A stretch of DNA of 64,000 bases from Asterella californica (GCA_036924285.1 JAYKYS010000004.1:1612001-1676000); one strand, 5' to 3'; shown: positions 44,203 to 57,450, numbered from the stretch's first letter. Notes: a model not told the origin generated them from the letters alone. Translations and numbers: made by a program.

Positions 44203-47080
44203 GTCTAGTTTTTAGCTGTTCTTGCTTTCTCATCCTTCAAACTGAATCTGAGCTACTGATTTCCAAGAGATAAATAATTGTTATCGTAATGCTAACTTAA
44301 TTTCTGCAGAAATTATTCCGCACTTCGGTGTATTTTTGCTGCATGATATAATTTGGAAATATCCAAAGGGAGTGAAGGAATATGGCTGAGGGCTATGAGA
44401 GAAGACCAGAAACACATATCAGGGCAGGAAATATAAAAAGATAAAATGAAACAATATATAATTATCATTCTACTTATTATTGATATTTCTTTCGACATTT
44501 TAGCACTATTCACTGGTATCGCTTTGAATGTAGATCCCAAGTTTAGTATTCTCAAATGATTGATTTCTTAAAGAGCAAATTTCAATAACAGTATGATCCG
44601 TTGTAGTAGTTTGTGAAGTTATGTTGATGTTTGTGGTTGTGCTATATATGTTAATAATCGTCTATGTGATTAACACAAAGTTAATGCACAATACAGGTCT
44701 GAATAAAAGTATTTGCTCCTCTTGCCAGATATAGATTACCACTATGAGAATACGGTATTTGGATCAGGTAATAATCTGAAAAGTATAGTCTCATACAAAC
44801 TAAGAAGAATGTTTTAGATAAGAAACGAACTAGTATAAAGATTTATACTCTAGCATTATTATTCTCCAATGCCAGCGGAAGCTTTCTATGTGAGTTAGGA
44901 AACGTTAGAATGTTAGGCTACATTGTTAGATTTCCAAGCACATGCAAAACAACTGGAATTGCTTCATAAGTTTACTTTCTCTATTGCGGAAATCAGCTGG
45001 TTGATGATTCAATCAGGTTTGAATTCAATCAAATATGCATGCAAAGCGTATGCTTATTGCAAACGGGAGGTGAGACAAACGGGCACTACGGGGAGGGAAA
45101 ATTCAACTCGCGGATAGGACTACTAGTGGGAGAAGTGAGTATGAAAGGATTGAAAGTGATGATTTTTTGCCATGATTGTTGCTTTTTCTTTGAGTCTCAG
45201 ACAAGGCGTAGTTCGCATGAATGGTTCTTGCCAGCCGTAGAAAAGATTTGTCTGGATGCGCATGTTGTCTCGCAGGGTTTACATCTATGGCTCTATCTTC
45301 GATGCGACCTTGCATTTTTGTCATTTCTTCTCTTCACGCTTACGTGTGGCTGTCATTTTTTCTCTGGCTTGACGTGTTGTCTGATGAGGTTCGTCTCTAT
45401 GGCTCTATCTTGGACGTGATCGACCTTGTATTTTTGTCGTTTCTTCTCAACCATGGCTCTTGGTTTCGCTGCTCATTTCGCTACTTCGTTATATTGTCCA
45501 TTCTAGCTCTACCTTCTCATTTTATCGTAGTCATGTTTGTGCACTTTGTCTAATTGTTGCTCGTTCTGTTGTATTGGTTATTGTACTTGTCCCTTTCTTA
45601 TCATATCGAGCATTCTCGGACAGAACGTCATTTTTATAGTGGATGATATGTTTTACTCTTTTCTAAGTGCAAGTAGTATGAGGTCTCATCGAACCAGCTA
45701 TCTGTGATTCATTCTCATCCCACAACTACTTTCAGTTCTGATGTTTTCTCGAATCAACATGAGTACATAAGGGTCCGTGATGATATATCTCATCGTTTGT
45801 GATGCCTCCTTACTTCATCATGTCCAAAGGCGAAGATAATCCTATGGACTTACTAACGAACATCACTATCTCTCCAACCCGTACTCCAATTGAACGAGCG
45901 GTCAGTCTCGAGGTCTTTGATACTTTGTATTTAGCTACTGATCCTCCTAGATTCTCTTTTCTCAATTCCAAGATAGCCATGATCAGCTTTGATGATACAA
46001 CCTTGTTACTGACATGGTCCTACTCGTATCTGGAGCTTGATTACTCCCAAGATCCAATCTTCTTCTTGCAGAAGTTTGATTACATCAAATAACAAGGATT
46101 TGCTATCCTTGCTCTATCCATTCCATCTCTTTGCAAACTTTAGTTGATCCCTTTCACTTCTTCGCTTATTCTTTAGAGAAATTGTGTCTATACTTATCAG
46201 AAAAAATATATCAAATGTTCTCCTACCTTGCATACTTTATCCAAGGGGATGGTTTTTCTGATCCACTATACATTGTGTTTATCAACCCCCTTTCCACCAA
46301 AATCCACACAAGCTCTCGTACGGTTTGGCATCAAACTCTGAAATACTCAGTGAACTTCAAACACTTGTAACTTCTTCTCTATAGTTTAGTATCCAATGAA
46401 AGTGATCTCATTCGAAACAATCGTCTTTAGCTTTCCAATGATACCAAGCACGCTCCAATCTGACATAACCACTGGAAGTTTTGGTCATTTTAGTGACCAG
46501 GTACTTTTCTCTTGAGTAAGACTATGCAAGACCTCGCATAGTTTTGCACCCAAAGATCCTAAAATCCAAAATTTAAACCAAGTCTCTCGAAAATCTTAGC
46601 AAAAATCATGGAGCCTTTCAACACCCTAGCAAATTCACAAACCTCTCATAAAATGACCTTCAGGAGCTCTGCTTTTATATTCACAAGGTTGTCCTAGGTT
46701 TGGACTCGTGTCGTCACATCAGCCCACCAAATGTCACACATCCGTCATATCACATGCCACACATGCAAAATTGGCACCTAAGTCTTTTATCCACATCATC
46801 CTTTTATTGAAACATATGTCTTAGTCCATATTAGCTCTGACACATCGACAACCATGTCTAGTCAACACCTTGTCATGTCAGCTTTTGTACCTTGTCATCA
46901 ATTTTTGTCACGTCACCTAAATTGTCATGTCATCAATCCAAGTGATAGTGCTATGTCAGCAATTTTTCCATGAAAAATTCCACATCAGCAATCTGACACA
47001 TCATCAAAGTGCTACTTCAGCACATGGATTAGCATCATGTCATGTCAAACCCTAAACTTTTAAGACTCCCCATAACTTTC
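44203..47080. other. intergenic region with weak repeats
   Basis: No supported gene. 45,264-45,335 and 45,376-45,449 are related direct repeats (GTTGTCT...TCTATGGCTCTATCTT...TTTTGTC.TTTCTTCTC, offset 112 bp). The frame at 45,799-46,092 (+) reads protein-like for about 95 residues and further pieces follow to 46,370 across stops; it may be a relic, family unknown. 46,690-47,060 is crowded with TGTCATGTCA/ATCAGCA-like words. Confidence 0.45.
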
Positions 47081-49570
47081 TCCATGTAATTCGGTTTACT
47101 AAGATCCAAGAACCAACTTTGGTCTACTCGAGGAGACCTACACAATGGTGTTGTCAAAACATTGTTTTAAGAAAGTTGAGAAAAATGTTCCCTTAAGCAC
47201 TAGTTTCCCATCATAGCAGATCCACGACACGGCAACAGTCGAAGTGTGGATAATGTCGATAGAGATACCGATTCTCAGATGGTTCGAGTTGCATGCAAAT
47301 GCAAGGGAGTGAAGATGTGTAAGTCTAAGAAACAAAACTGTGCGAAGGCTCGCAAAGTTTTACTCTTGGGAGGTAGTCAACAGACTTTGATTGATCGTAT
47401 CTCAAGTTACATGGATCAATTGAAGAAGATTTTCATATCATTTGAAAGAGTTTTCCATTGGCTTTCCATAGAGAAAATATTGGTTTAACTGGATCTGTAT
47501 TGAGAGAGCTACAACATTTTGAAGTTTGTAGAACGTTTTAGATCAAGTTTGCAAAACTGAGAGAAGGCTCGTGCACATTTCCAAAAGGAAAGGATTTTCT
47601 ATAGAATACTTTGGTTAGTCATAACTCTGTGTTGGTAGATCCGTTGGGGTCATATATGATATCACTGGAACCTGCATTTCTATTACTTTCTAAGGGGTTT
47701 GTGAGATCTGGGCTTCGAGAAATTGAGTGAAATGTTTTTGGAGAAAAAAGTCAAAAATTTATGACGTAAGCCTTTGTACATATGTCAGTTATAGAGGTTT
47801 GAGATACCATTGCAGAGAGTTTTCTAAGGGCTATGCAGTCAAAGAATTAGATTCATGTTCAAGCACTTGGGAGGATGATCACATATTATTGAAGTTTGCA
47901 TGTAAATCTCATGTATAAAGAAAGATGTATAAGTGTAAATATGTTGGATTTTTTGATCGAAAGTCTTGATGCTCGTGCATTGTTGCTTGTCTTCTCAAAC
48001 TTACATACTCTCCACATCCAGATACTCTACGTATTCTCAGATACATTTTTCATGCTCTACAATAAGACACGGTCGAGATGTCTCTCCGTAGACAAGTGAG
48101 AACTTAGAAACGCAACATGGAAGCATTTGTAATAATTTTTATAACTGGTACTGATCTCGACATCACTTTATTTTCCTGTCTATTTGATTTCTTGCATACC
48201 AAGTGCATGTCTGGCTTATTCTATGCAGATAGAGGAGGAAGTCTCTTACACATTCATTTCCAAGGTGTCATCTGTCTTTACGTCAAATCAACCATGGAGG
48301 TTAAAAAATGCTTACTTTCTGATAATTATGAAAATCTTATGAAGTGAGATGTTCACTAATAAAATTCCATTATGAGAAGAAATTAATCTCTAACATATTC
48401 TTAATCAAAGCATTAATTTATAATAATTTAGCGTAGAATGACCATCAAGCACATGTTCCTCTGGTGGTGTCTGTTTGTCCTGAAATGCTCTTGTCACATA
48501 TGAAATATGATCCGTGTATCCGATTTACATGAGAAAGAGACCCTCGACGAAAATTGCATCCATGAGATATCTTTTGCACTAGACGAAGTTATGACGAAAC
48601 AGTGCAGACTCTTTGCTCTATTTTGTTCGTCCTCGTGGTAAATCCTTCCATCATTGCTCTCAGTTCGTGAGTCCAAAGAACCTTGATTGTAAGATGCGAT
48701 GTCTCTATCCCAATGTCCCTACTCTTCATCCCTCCCAACATTTCTCAATTGGGTCGATTCTTTCCTTACTCTGAGATATGAAGAACCGTTGCACCGAGAT
48801 CATAAGGATCGCGCATAGAGGTAAAACCACTTCCATCTTGTTCCTATACGAGTATTTCTATACAATGACACATATACGATGATTGTTAATATGACGGTGG
48901 AAAAAATTTACTATTTTTTAGGATTTCGAAAATCTGAAATATCGATAGTAAGCTATGCGCAAACGCATAGCAATAAAAACTAAAGTGTGAAGTCGAGTTC
49001 CCAGAGAAAGAAAGAATGGTGTTAAGTTCCATTTGTATTTCAGAAATATCAATCAAATATATAAAAAATTAAACTCATGTGTTAGTCGAAATGGTGCTCG
49101 ATCTCTCGAAAAACAAGGTTGCTGCCTACAGCTCTATGCACTCTTCCAAAAGGTGCCTGATGTTTGAGTGTGTTGTGTTTGTAATCGAGTAAGGGCACAG
49201 CAGTATAGTCTATTTCCTACTAGTTCTTTCTCTGAAGCTAAGTTTGGTAATAAAAAATTACTATCGCACATGTTAGCTTATAAGTTCTTAATAAACTTGA
49301 ACGATGAATATTTCAAAAATTAATAGATTTATAGAGGTCCTCTTGAGTACCATCTTAAGGTTTTTTAAGAGAGTTTTGTTTTATATGTTGACTCATTTTA
49401 CATTACTTGTTATTTTTTGTTGAAATAAAAATAAAATATAACAAGACGTTACTCTCATTGAGAGGGCTATGCATTTGCAAGACCTCACAATCCTAGAAGA
49501 TGAAATCTGTGAAGGTGAATCTTAAAAGTGAAATCCACCTCACCTCACTAGTCTTAGAAAGTGATTACAA

Positions 49571-49925
49571 TTTCATGCTTGATCAGACTTCTTACCTGGA
49601 GTTGCATGTATGATCCCCTGACCTGGAGTTTCCAGTCATATAAATCATGGGTCTCTTAGAATTTCATGCTTGATAAGAACTCTGACCTGGAATTACATGT
49701 ATGACCCCCCTGACCTGGAGTTGCCAGTCATACAAATCTCGAGGTCTGTCTCGTCTCACACCAAAACTGAAACTTGCTGTGAGGCGAGACAGACCTCGAG
49801 AAATTAATTTTTAAATCACGTGTTGACTTGTCTCTGTGTATGAATAGTCTTTTGCTAACATGCATTGCTATCTAGACAAGGGGACCTGTGCGACTGGTAA
49901 CTCCAGGTAAGGGATCAAGTCCGGA
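49571..49925. repeat. foldback element: direct and inverted repeats around a long hairpin
   Basis: Two direct units (49,571-49,661 and 49,662-49,740, offset 91) contain GACCTGGAGTT.CCAGTCATA. Their reverse complement, ACTGGTAACTCCAGGTAAGG with GATCAAG, appears at about 49,894-49,919. Between the arms lies a 65-base hairpin (49,737-49,801). Nested inverted repeats of this kind are typical of MITE/foldback elements or of young miRNA-like loci. Confidence 0.65.
49737..49801. repeat. 24-bp near-perfect stem with 17-base loop
   Basis: TCTCGAGGTCTGTCTCGTCT plus CACA (49,737-49,760) pairs with 49,778-49,801 over 24 bp with a single G-U wobble; the loop is CCAAAACTGAAACTTGC. The near-perfect stem argues for a recent origin or selection on structure. 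Confidence 0.85.
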
Positions 49926-51348
49926 ATTATACGAAATACCTTCTAGCAGTATGATCAAGTAAATTTCTGCACAATTAAGTGTTAATGTGATTTCAAGTTT
50001 CAAAACCGTAGACTATATGAACAACAATCCTCTGCGAGGGTCTTCAGTTAGACGACTTTGCTTTTGTTGTTGATTGTTGGTGATAAAAGTACTTTAAAAT
50101 ATTGTCCATATATTCTAGCACTGGAATGCAAGTTTGAGAAGTAAAGTGGCCCTTCCAGATAATCTAAGAGCCATGAAAGGTATGATGTAGTTCGAGAGTG
50201 GTTCGGTAGTGGTCTGAGAGAAGAGTGCTCCCTCGGACATCGGAACTCTTAAAGCTATAGACGCTCTTCGACATCACACATGAGTCCAGATTGTCGCGGA
50301 GATGGGCAAATTAAAGACGGAAGACATGGTGGATATACTGAACAAGGTCGTGTGGTCTTCTATCGATAAGTCTGGAAGCTGCAGCTTGGAGGAGGTTAAT
50401 CAAAAATTTTATTGTCGCTCAAGTTCTACACCAAAGAGCCCTTCTTAAAATTTCAACGGTGAACACGACATGTGATAAAAGCTGTTGAAAGGCCCATAGG
50501 AGATCTCTTGCAAGTAGACGAATTTTTACTGTGACGTGAATGATATTTAACATCTTCGACTCCGTGTTTGTTAAAAGTCTAAATGGAACTTCACGTGCAT
50601 GTCACCGAAAGCACAAGATACTGCAGTGGTCACTGTAATCAAGATTCACTGGATATCACTAATTCAGTTACAAACTCTGAAGCCTTCCTTATGCTCTCTA
50701 TCTTCTCATTCTCATTAACAAAGTCGTTTCTTTTTTATGGTAGAAAAAACTAATCTCTCCTAAGATACAATATGAATCAATTGGTTCCTCCGATTTTGAC
50801 TTTGTGGACGAGAGAGTACCCCGACGCTAGACCCCTTAAGGATAAAACTTCGACCAATCTCAGAGTTCCGAAAGGGAAGATTAATCAGCAGACCTGCCAC
50901 ACCACACAGGAACTGTTGTTTGAGCCACGGTCACTGCCGTTGCAGGTGAGGAAGGGATTTTCATCCAGCTACACGATTTCAATGATCCCGACTGAGATAC
51001 TGCTCTGCGTCACCTGCGAAAATAAATAAATGCGAAGAACTGGACCAGGTTAAACAGACTCGGGGATCATAGTGCTTGTGGATCGAACAGTCCAAACAGA
51101 TAAAAGAATAAATCTCATCCCCAAAGCTTATACATAGCTTGATATGGTGGTGGCGTCTTACGAAAAAATAAACACCACTTCATTGACTCTCTTATTCAGC
51201 TCTGTTTCTTCATGCCTTCAATTTAATGATAGTCATCGAATCTGATCCAAGGGTTGACCTTGACTGAATTATGCAATCTGTCACAAGGTAGGACAAGGTC
51301 AATACTTACTCGCCTACGCAAGACACGGAACGCCAAAACTTGAGACTT

Positions 51349-52837
51349 TCACGGACGTGAATAAGCCATAAGGTCTTTGATGAGGCATCGTAGCTCGCGG
51401 TTTTCCTCATGAAGCACGCCCACCTGCGGATTCAAAAAGCGACACGTTTTAATCAGAACCAAACATGGTCTAGGGAGAGACTGTCCTCAGATATTCTGGA
51501 AGTCATCTCGAAGGTTTCGACCTGATCCCACCTAGGTCTTCGTTTCAATATCTTTCTTTGCTTACATTTGTACAGGGGTTTGAAATTTACAACAGCAATG
51601 CGCTTTTACCTCGATTTCGGCTCTCAGGAGATTCTGCTGACAACCAGCCAGTTGATGCACTAGGACTTGAACCTGCCGTGAAAGTCTGTCGAGCTCTGAT
51701 TCGGTTGAAATACCTCTGGACACAACACGACGTCATGAAACTATCACAATTTAATTGAATCTAAACAGAACCGAAATAATACGGTTGGCAGGAAGCTCCA
51801 ACCAGAGAAGTATACGGTGGCCATATCCGGGGGTATTCACCACATGCTTCAGCTCTCTGTATGGTCGTGTTTTAAGGTATGTACCGGTCCTCTAGCGCAG
51901 AAGGACGATAATAAGAGAGCACGCTGCTGAACTCGTCTACGTGGGGCCGATTTCCACTTGCTGCAGGAACGGCAGAGTGGCTTATGATTTCATGGTGTGG
52001 CTCCGCCGAATCCTCTTCGTAGGCTATAGCAGACTCTAGTTGCAGGTCGATAACCTACATTAAAATTTATGGGCGAGATGCCAGTCAACGCCAATTCGAG
52101 AATTAAGTTATACTCCCCAAACCAGGAACGATACAGCCCAGGGAGAAGAAGAGAGCGACGACAGAAGGCGAGGATAAAGGAAAGCTCAACGAACAGAGAA
52201 AGGTAAGTATGAGAAGTACGGGAGTTGGAGGAGAGCAACTTGTAAACCGTAGGAAAGACCTGTTATATGGTGACGAAGCAACGCACACCTTTTCAACATC
52301 TGGAGAGGAGAACTCGCTGCTCCTGTTGTCAACGCTGACATCTACTGACCCATGTTCTCTGCGCAACAACATGAACTCTGTCTGTCACATACCTCGTCAT
52401 AAAGTTGGAACCGATTATTGGTGGTTGCTTGCAGTTTTCGTGTACTTAACCTTGCATCAATTATCCACTGAAACAATCTACCTCTTCAAACAGCCCAAGT
52501 CATTCCCAGGGTGCCGCTCGTCCAAATTATGGTAGTTCGCTGATATCATTTCCTCACACTGCGATCGGTCAACAATTAGCTGCCTTTCTTTCTCGAACTG
52601 CTCAAAGAGCTGCGTACGTGTGACATCCACATCTGCCGCTGCGCCATCGTCTGAAGCAACAACCAAACAGTCCTGCTCCACCTTCAAAAGCTGAGATTCT
52701 TCCGACCGGGCCGAACATTCCTCCTTACTTTGCACGTTTACTTCATCTTCCTCAACTCCGACTTCATCGAAGCTCTTGAAGTTCTCGACCTTAACAGACC
52801 GATTTCTAATAACTCCTGTCGCCTTCTCAGTGGTCAT
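51349..52837 (-). CDS. unrecognised coiled-coil protein, 5 exons, 228 aa
   Basis: I joined five exons by GT/AG borders and phase: 52,837-52,560, 52,450-52,393, 52,054-51,885, 51,715-51,610 and 51,423-51,349; the frame stays open to TGA. The N-terminus (MTTEKATGVIRNRSVKVENF) is acidic and Ser-rich, then a helical block TRTQLFEQFEKERQLIVDRS. A central acidic linker (exon 3) follows, then two strongly coiled-coil exons: ELDRLSRQVQVLVHQLAG and VGVLHEENRELRCLIKDLMA, ending YSRP. An in-frame TAG immediately precedes the ATG. No catalytic motif is seen and I do not recognise the family; a leucine-zipper-like C-terminus suggests dimerisation. It lies downstream of SPC25 on the same strand with a 1.9-kb gap, so it is a separate gene. 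The short first intron (about 109 bp) is the least certain border. Confidence 0.6.
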
Positions 52838-54695
52838 CTACTCATTAACGCCTACAATGCTTGATTGACAAGGTATTAACAGCTCCCGTTGGTTGCTCCA
52901 CCTGCAAAACTCCGGGGTGGGTCGACTACTGTACCATCTGAATTCTGGTGATAATCTCTGACTTCCTGCATTGACTGACCCACAGACTCCGTTACTGACT
53001 TCCTTTGAGCCTCGCGCACTCAATTCTTGAGCAAATTTACTGCCTCAATGTCTAGCCTAACGTTCCACGCATATGAACAATTCACGTCGCCTTAACCTTG
53101 ATCATTGGCGAGGTCATACGCGATTGCGAGCAGGTAGCCTTCCGGCTGCTGGATGGAGAAAAGTGCAATGGAGTGCCTGCCAGCAGCCAGCTGTTGCAGT
53201 CGTTCGCTATGCTAGACGGTAAAGTCTCGTGAGTTTCCGAGCGAAGAAGACAATGAGTCCACAAAAGAGGACACGTGAACATGAATTGAGCTGAACTGAG
53301 CTGGTAGCTACCTTCCGACAACTCTTCCGATATTGCAGACGTCATGGCTCTCGGTCTCAACCCATAGCGCTCTCGAGTCTGGACACGAAGCGCGCCTCCA
53401 TTGCAGATTTTCTCACTCGACTCGCCTCGACTTGCTCAGCCTCGCACGGACCATATTGCACCGAATGGAAAGGACCGTTACAAAGACAGATATCAGAGCT
53501 CCCTCCCGCCACTGTCCGTCTGTCTTGAAGGGAGGAATCCCAAAAATGTTTGAACTTTCGAACCAGAGTGAGCGTGCTGCCGCTAGGAGCGTACTACAGA
53601 CAATAGATTCCCGGTGCTGACATGGCAGATTCAGCGGGCATGATGCCATCAGGTCCGGCAACTTCGTCACTCTGCTGTCGGTGTTCTGTGGAGCAAGGGC
53701 CACACCCCAGAGGGTACGGTCGGTTTGCGGCTATCGCCTTCCGCAAATTGGCAAATACACCGTCTGATTCCGTGGTTTATGCCTGGCAATTCATCATCGT
53801 TTGAGGTTCAGGTAGTTCAATTAGATTGACACTTAACGCGTAAAATTCCCGCTTCAGCGTGATCGTACCTGACACTGATTCATTTGCGGTTGGAATCCAG
53901 CGCTCGCTTCATCTTCAGCGATTATCGGTTGTTCTCGATACGCAAATAGTGTCCTAGGATCGCAACTGTCTTATGGTATAAGATTACCTTATCCTTTTAC
54001 GGAGGCTTTTGTGTGAAGAAATCGTGAAATAGTATATGCAACAAATTTCTTATGTACTTTTGGAAATAAGCCCACAAAAATCACGGCAAACGTTACCTCG
54101 CGGACACCCAACACAGCTGTTGAAGATGATGTCCACGCCCACGGAGAAGGTGTTGAAAAATAAAATATTACAGTTCACTGCAACCTTAATGAGGTGATCG
54201 AATCATCACACACGATTCTGTACTACAAGAAATCTCAAGCTGGAGCTGGTCCATATCCTGCTTCAACCAACTAACATAAGCAAGGATGCCAATATCGTTT
54301 ATTGCGAATTCAATCTGAGGGCTAGACATGTAAGAATCTGCAAGGGAGTTGGGGAAGTGACGCTCTGTGTTCGACGCTCTGTGAAGGGCAGAGTAAGGGT
54401 ATCAAGGCATCAAAACACGAGGGTCATCGGTACGACTTCCAGCACTAGACATGTCATCGGGGAGACATGAAGACGTAGCTGTGGCTGATCTTAGAGCTTC
54501 GCTCTACTTCTCAACATCAGAGTGGACCCGTCACATGCTGATATATCTCTCATCGTTAGAACATGCATCCCTTCAACAGGATTCTTATGGACGGGTTCAA
54601 CTATACTATGGCGTCTAATAGGGTAGATTACATATTTTACTAGGCTTAATGTACCCGCAAAGGTTTGACTGAAGGCTAACCACGCTTTCTTTGAC
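52838..54695. other. upstream region of the coiled-coil gene and spacer to SPC25
   Basis: Probably 5' UTR and promoter of the minus-strand coiled-coil gene, followed by the 3' flank of SPC25. Minus-strand frames at 53,023-52,838, 53,360-53,082 and 53,703-53,413 are open but cannot be joined in phase to the gene. A possible leader 3' splice site, GTTTTGCAG, lies at about 52,900-52,908 (minus). Confidence 0.4.
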
Positions 54696-56647
54696 TCATA
54701 CCGTCGGCTCTCCCGTAGCCAGAGACACGAATTCCCATCTCATAGACCGGACAAACTGCGACAGCTCATTACTCGAGTTCAGCGAATCCAGTAATGGGCC
54801 ACTCCTGTCAATATGAGGGCTGCACTCCACCACTGACACCATTCATACAGTACAGTACACCCAAGTCCTCGTGAGTCGGGTGCCTTAGAGTTTCCTAGAA
54901 GTAAATGCACATGATAGCAGAGAAACCGAACAAAAACAACAAGAGCGCTGATGGGCTATCTCAAACGGCGCAGAAAAGAAAGTAAAAAATTGGCTTATGA
55001 GAGCTTACTTGAAAATTTGTTAGCACTTTTGTCGTGATGAATGGAGAATGAAAACTCTCGTTCAGGATTAGCAGGATCGATGTTCGTGAAAATAAACTTC
55101 ACAGCTGGGAAACCAGTAAAAGCTGAGTCAGATAAGTGTACATGTAGAAACATCACTCCAGTAGAAAGCCTCTACAGCAAGGACGTACCTACTATGTTGG
55201 ACAGTAGTAGACGGCGAATGTACTCTACCAGTGACATCATCTATTTGAAACCTCTACCTTCGCCATTGCTTTCGCTCTTGACCGATCCAGCGGGTCCGAA
55301 GGAAGGGTACAGAGGAACCAAGTCTAAAATCCTGCTGAGAGGAAAATTTACCACCTCGATGCAGCGGCAACTTTGACCGGTGTTCGAATGGAGCTCAAAC
55401 AGGGACGCTCGAGGGGTTCTTTGCGAAACAGGTATTCTGGTGCCCTCATTCGAAGCTCGCGGCTCTAGCCAGGGCATAACTGGCTACGGATGGTGTTGTA
55501 GAACGTAACGCGCACGCAGGGAGTGATAACTATCGACTTACCGTTTGAATATTCACAGCGAATCCCAAGCAACTCCTTGTACCAACTCGTGGCTTTGCGA
55601 AGAGCATCCAACTTTTGTTTCCTGTGATCCAGCTTGCTCGAAATTTCTGTACAACATTGATTGACAGCAATCACTTCAGAAGACTGGCCATACTGGGACA
55701 CTACAAATGCACAGGAATTACAGGAGTTCGAACTGACGGCCTACAACTCGGCATTCAAATTAAAAATCGAACTGAAATTTGGATCCTTATACAAGCTTCA
55801 CGCATATGAATATTTCCCGTCCGGAAACGATGGACTACTGTAAAAGAGAGCATACAAACCTGCCATTGCGACAGAAACCTTGTCTTCTCCTCGCCTTTTG
55901 GATTCCAAAAGTTGTGAAATCCGATCCGCGGCCGCCGCTTCTTTGTCCTTCACTTGCGCAGTCCATTCTCTGTATCTCTTGAGAGTCTCCTTCTGATTAC
56001 CTACAGCTGAAGCCCGGATACAGCCGAGTGTAGTTTCCAGATGTCAGAGGATGGCTCTGCTTCCCTCTCATCCGTCGACCACTTCAACTACAGCTACAGG
56101 TCTAATACACTGGAAGTGACCAAACTTGCCGAAAAGGTTCATCAAAAGGTTAAGCTTACCTTCTTCCAATCGACCACACTCTTCCTGCAAGTTTCTGACG
56201 AGCTCTTTTAGCTCTAGTGCCTTCTCTGCAGCCAAGAAAGCTTGTATGCGTTCAGAACTAGACGTGTAAAGACATAAAATCAACTCAAAACGATCATACA
56301 ATCCGTGTGTGGGTGCTCCATCGCCTCCGCGTGGAGCATCCACACAACAAATTGTATCAATATAGAACCTTGAGCAGCCTGTGAGAAGTTTCATGCGGAT
56401 TGACCGCTCGTTCTACAGTACGACTCTGATGTATCAAGGACGTGGCAATCGGAACGAGGAAGCTAAACACACCTTCGCCGGTCCCTTTCAGAAGCAGAGC
56501 AGTACTCTGAACTTTCTCGGTGCCATCTATGTAAGCTACAGCCCATGAGCTTAACCCCTGCGCGAGTGCATCCAACTCCTCTTCTAACGCTTGCTTGCGC
56601 AAAAGGCCAACGCCCACTTCACCATTCGCTCGAACTGCAGCGGCCAT
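54696..56647 (-). CDS. SPC25: kinetochore protein SPC25 (NDC80 complex), 6 exons, 262 aa
   Basis: Subunit of the NDC80 complex that links kinetochores to spindle microtubules in dividing cells. Exons joined by GT/AG and phase: 56,647-56,473, 56,240-56,160, 56,000-55,860, 55,700-55,542, 55,104-55,009 and 54,832-54,696; every intron is phase 1. Residues 1-170 are mostly coiled coil (FLAAEKALELKELVRNLQEE, KRYREWTAQVKDKEAAAADR). The C-terminal globular RWD-type domain begins at LRKATSWYKELLGIRCEYSN, continues AVKFIFTNIDPANPEREFSF, and closes with VECSPHIDRSG and NELSQFVRSMRWEF; this series is the SPC25 signature. Length is slightly under the roughly 300 residues I recall for Arabidopsis. ATG at 56,647 is the first in the frame (a TTG lies just upstream). 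The exon 1/2 acceptor (CATACAAG) is inferred from phase; another acceptor 15-17 bases upstream fails the frame. Confidence 0.87.
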
Positions 56648-57260
56648 GATTCTCAAATTTTGTGCATCAAAATGAAGGGTCAGAGCTGCTAAGACTGAGA
56701 AACCCTAAACCATTCAGAAACGCTGCAAGATCCGAGTACAAAATAAACAAAATCTCGTTCGAGCGAGATGTTTTGTATGGATTAGCTTTGCTGCCGACAG
56801 AAGTTTGGCACATGCGAATACGTAATTGTACGAATTTTCTCGAGTCTCGAGTCTCGACCTCCCGAAAATCAAGTAGCGTTCAATCTTCTCCACGTCCATG
56901 AAGAGGAAAGCGCAAAAACCTTGGACGGAACGATATGTTCGAATCCTGTTTTAGGCCTACAGTATCCAGTCTAGGACGGTTTGAGAATATTTGGTAGTTG
57001 AAATCTGCCGCCAAAGGAGTATGACAGACGGGTTATAATTTGAATCTAGCGCCTCAGCCTCGACAGGTGATCGCGTTTTGGATTGGGGTTGCTGGGGCGA
57101 AAGCAACTATTCATTGGACGCCACTGGTTATGTAACTTATGAACACGGTGAACTTCTTATGAACTAGCATGTAGTATCCGTGATGAACTAGGTCTATGAT
57201 GTAGAAATTATCATACTTACAAAGTATTATAAAAGTTAAAAGTTAAAGTTGTTAACTTGT
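56648..57260. promoter_or_regulatory. SPC25 upstream region
   Basis: Immediate 5' flank of SPC25 on the minus strand. No TATA box or cell-cycle element could be fixed with confidence. A TCGAGTCTCGAGTCTCGA direct repeat lies at 56,840-56,858. Confidence 0.35.
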
Positions 57261-57265
57261 CCGCT

Positions 57266-57450
57266 TTATCCCTTCAAGGGGCATGGGACTGGCCTTTGTG
57301 AGTAACCACAGCGTACCCGGACCAGATTGCACATACAGCGACTTCATGCACCTCCAACCGGGAGCAGGTGGGTTTGAACCCCAGACTTTTCGCTTAGAGG
57401 TATGAGACCCAACCAACTCAGCTATCGATCTTCGGTGGCAACCCTAAACC
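57266..57450 (-). mobile_element. tRNA-derived SINE-like element
   Basis: On the minus strand an A box, TAGCTGAGTTGGTTGGG (57,425-57,409), and a B box, TGGGGTTCAAACCCACC (57,388-57,370), occur at tRNA-like spacing. The acceptor stem and anticodon stem do not pair, so it is not a working tRNA gene. Sequence further along (toward 57,266) lacks tRNA character, as expected for a SINE body. Confidence 0.5.

Larger units (their letters stand above)
47080..51340. other. intergenic region
   Basis: Short frames only (up to 85 aa at 50,772-51,029, +), none with recognisable motifs, splice context or codon pattern. The foldback element at 49,571-49,925 is the only structured feature seen. Confidence 0.5.
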
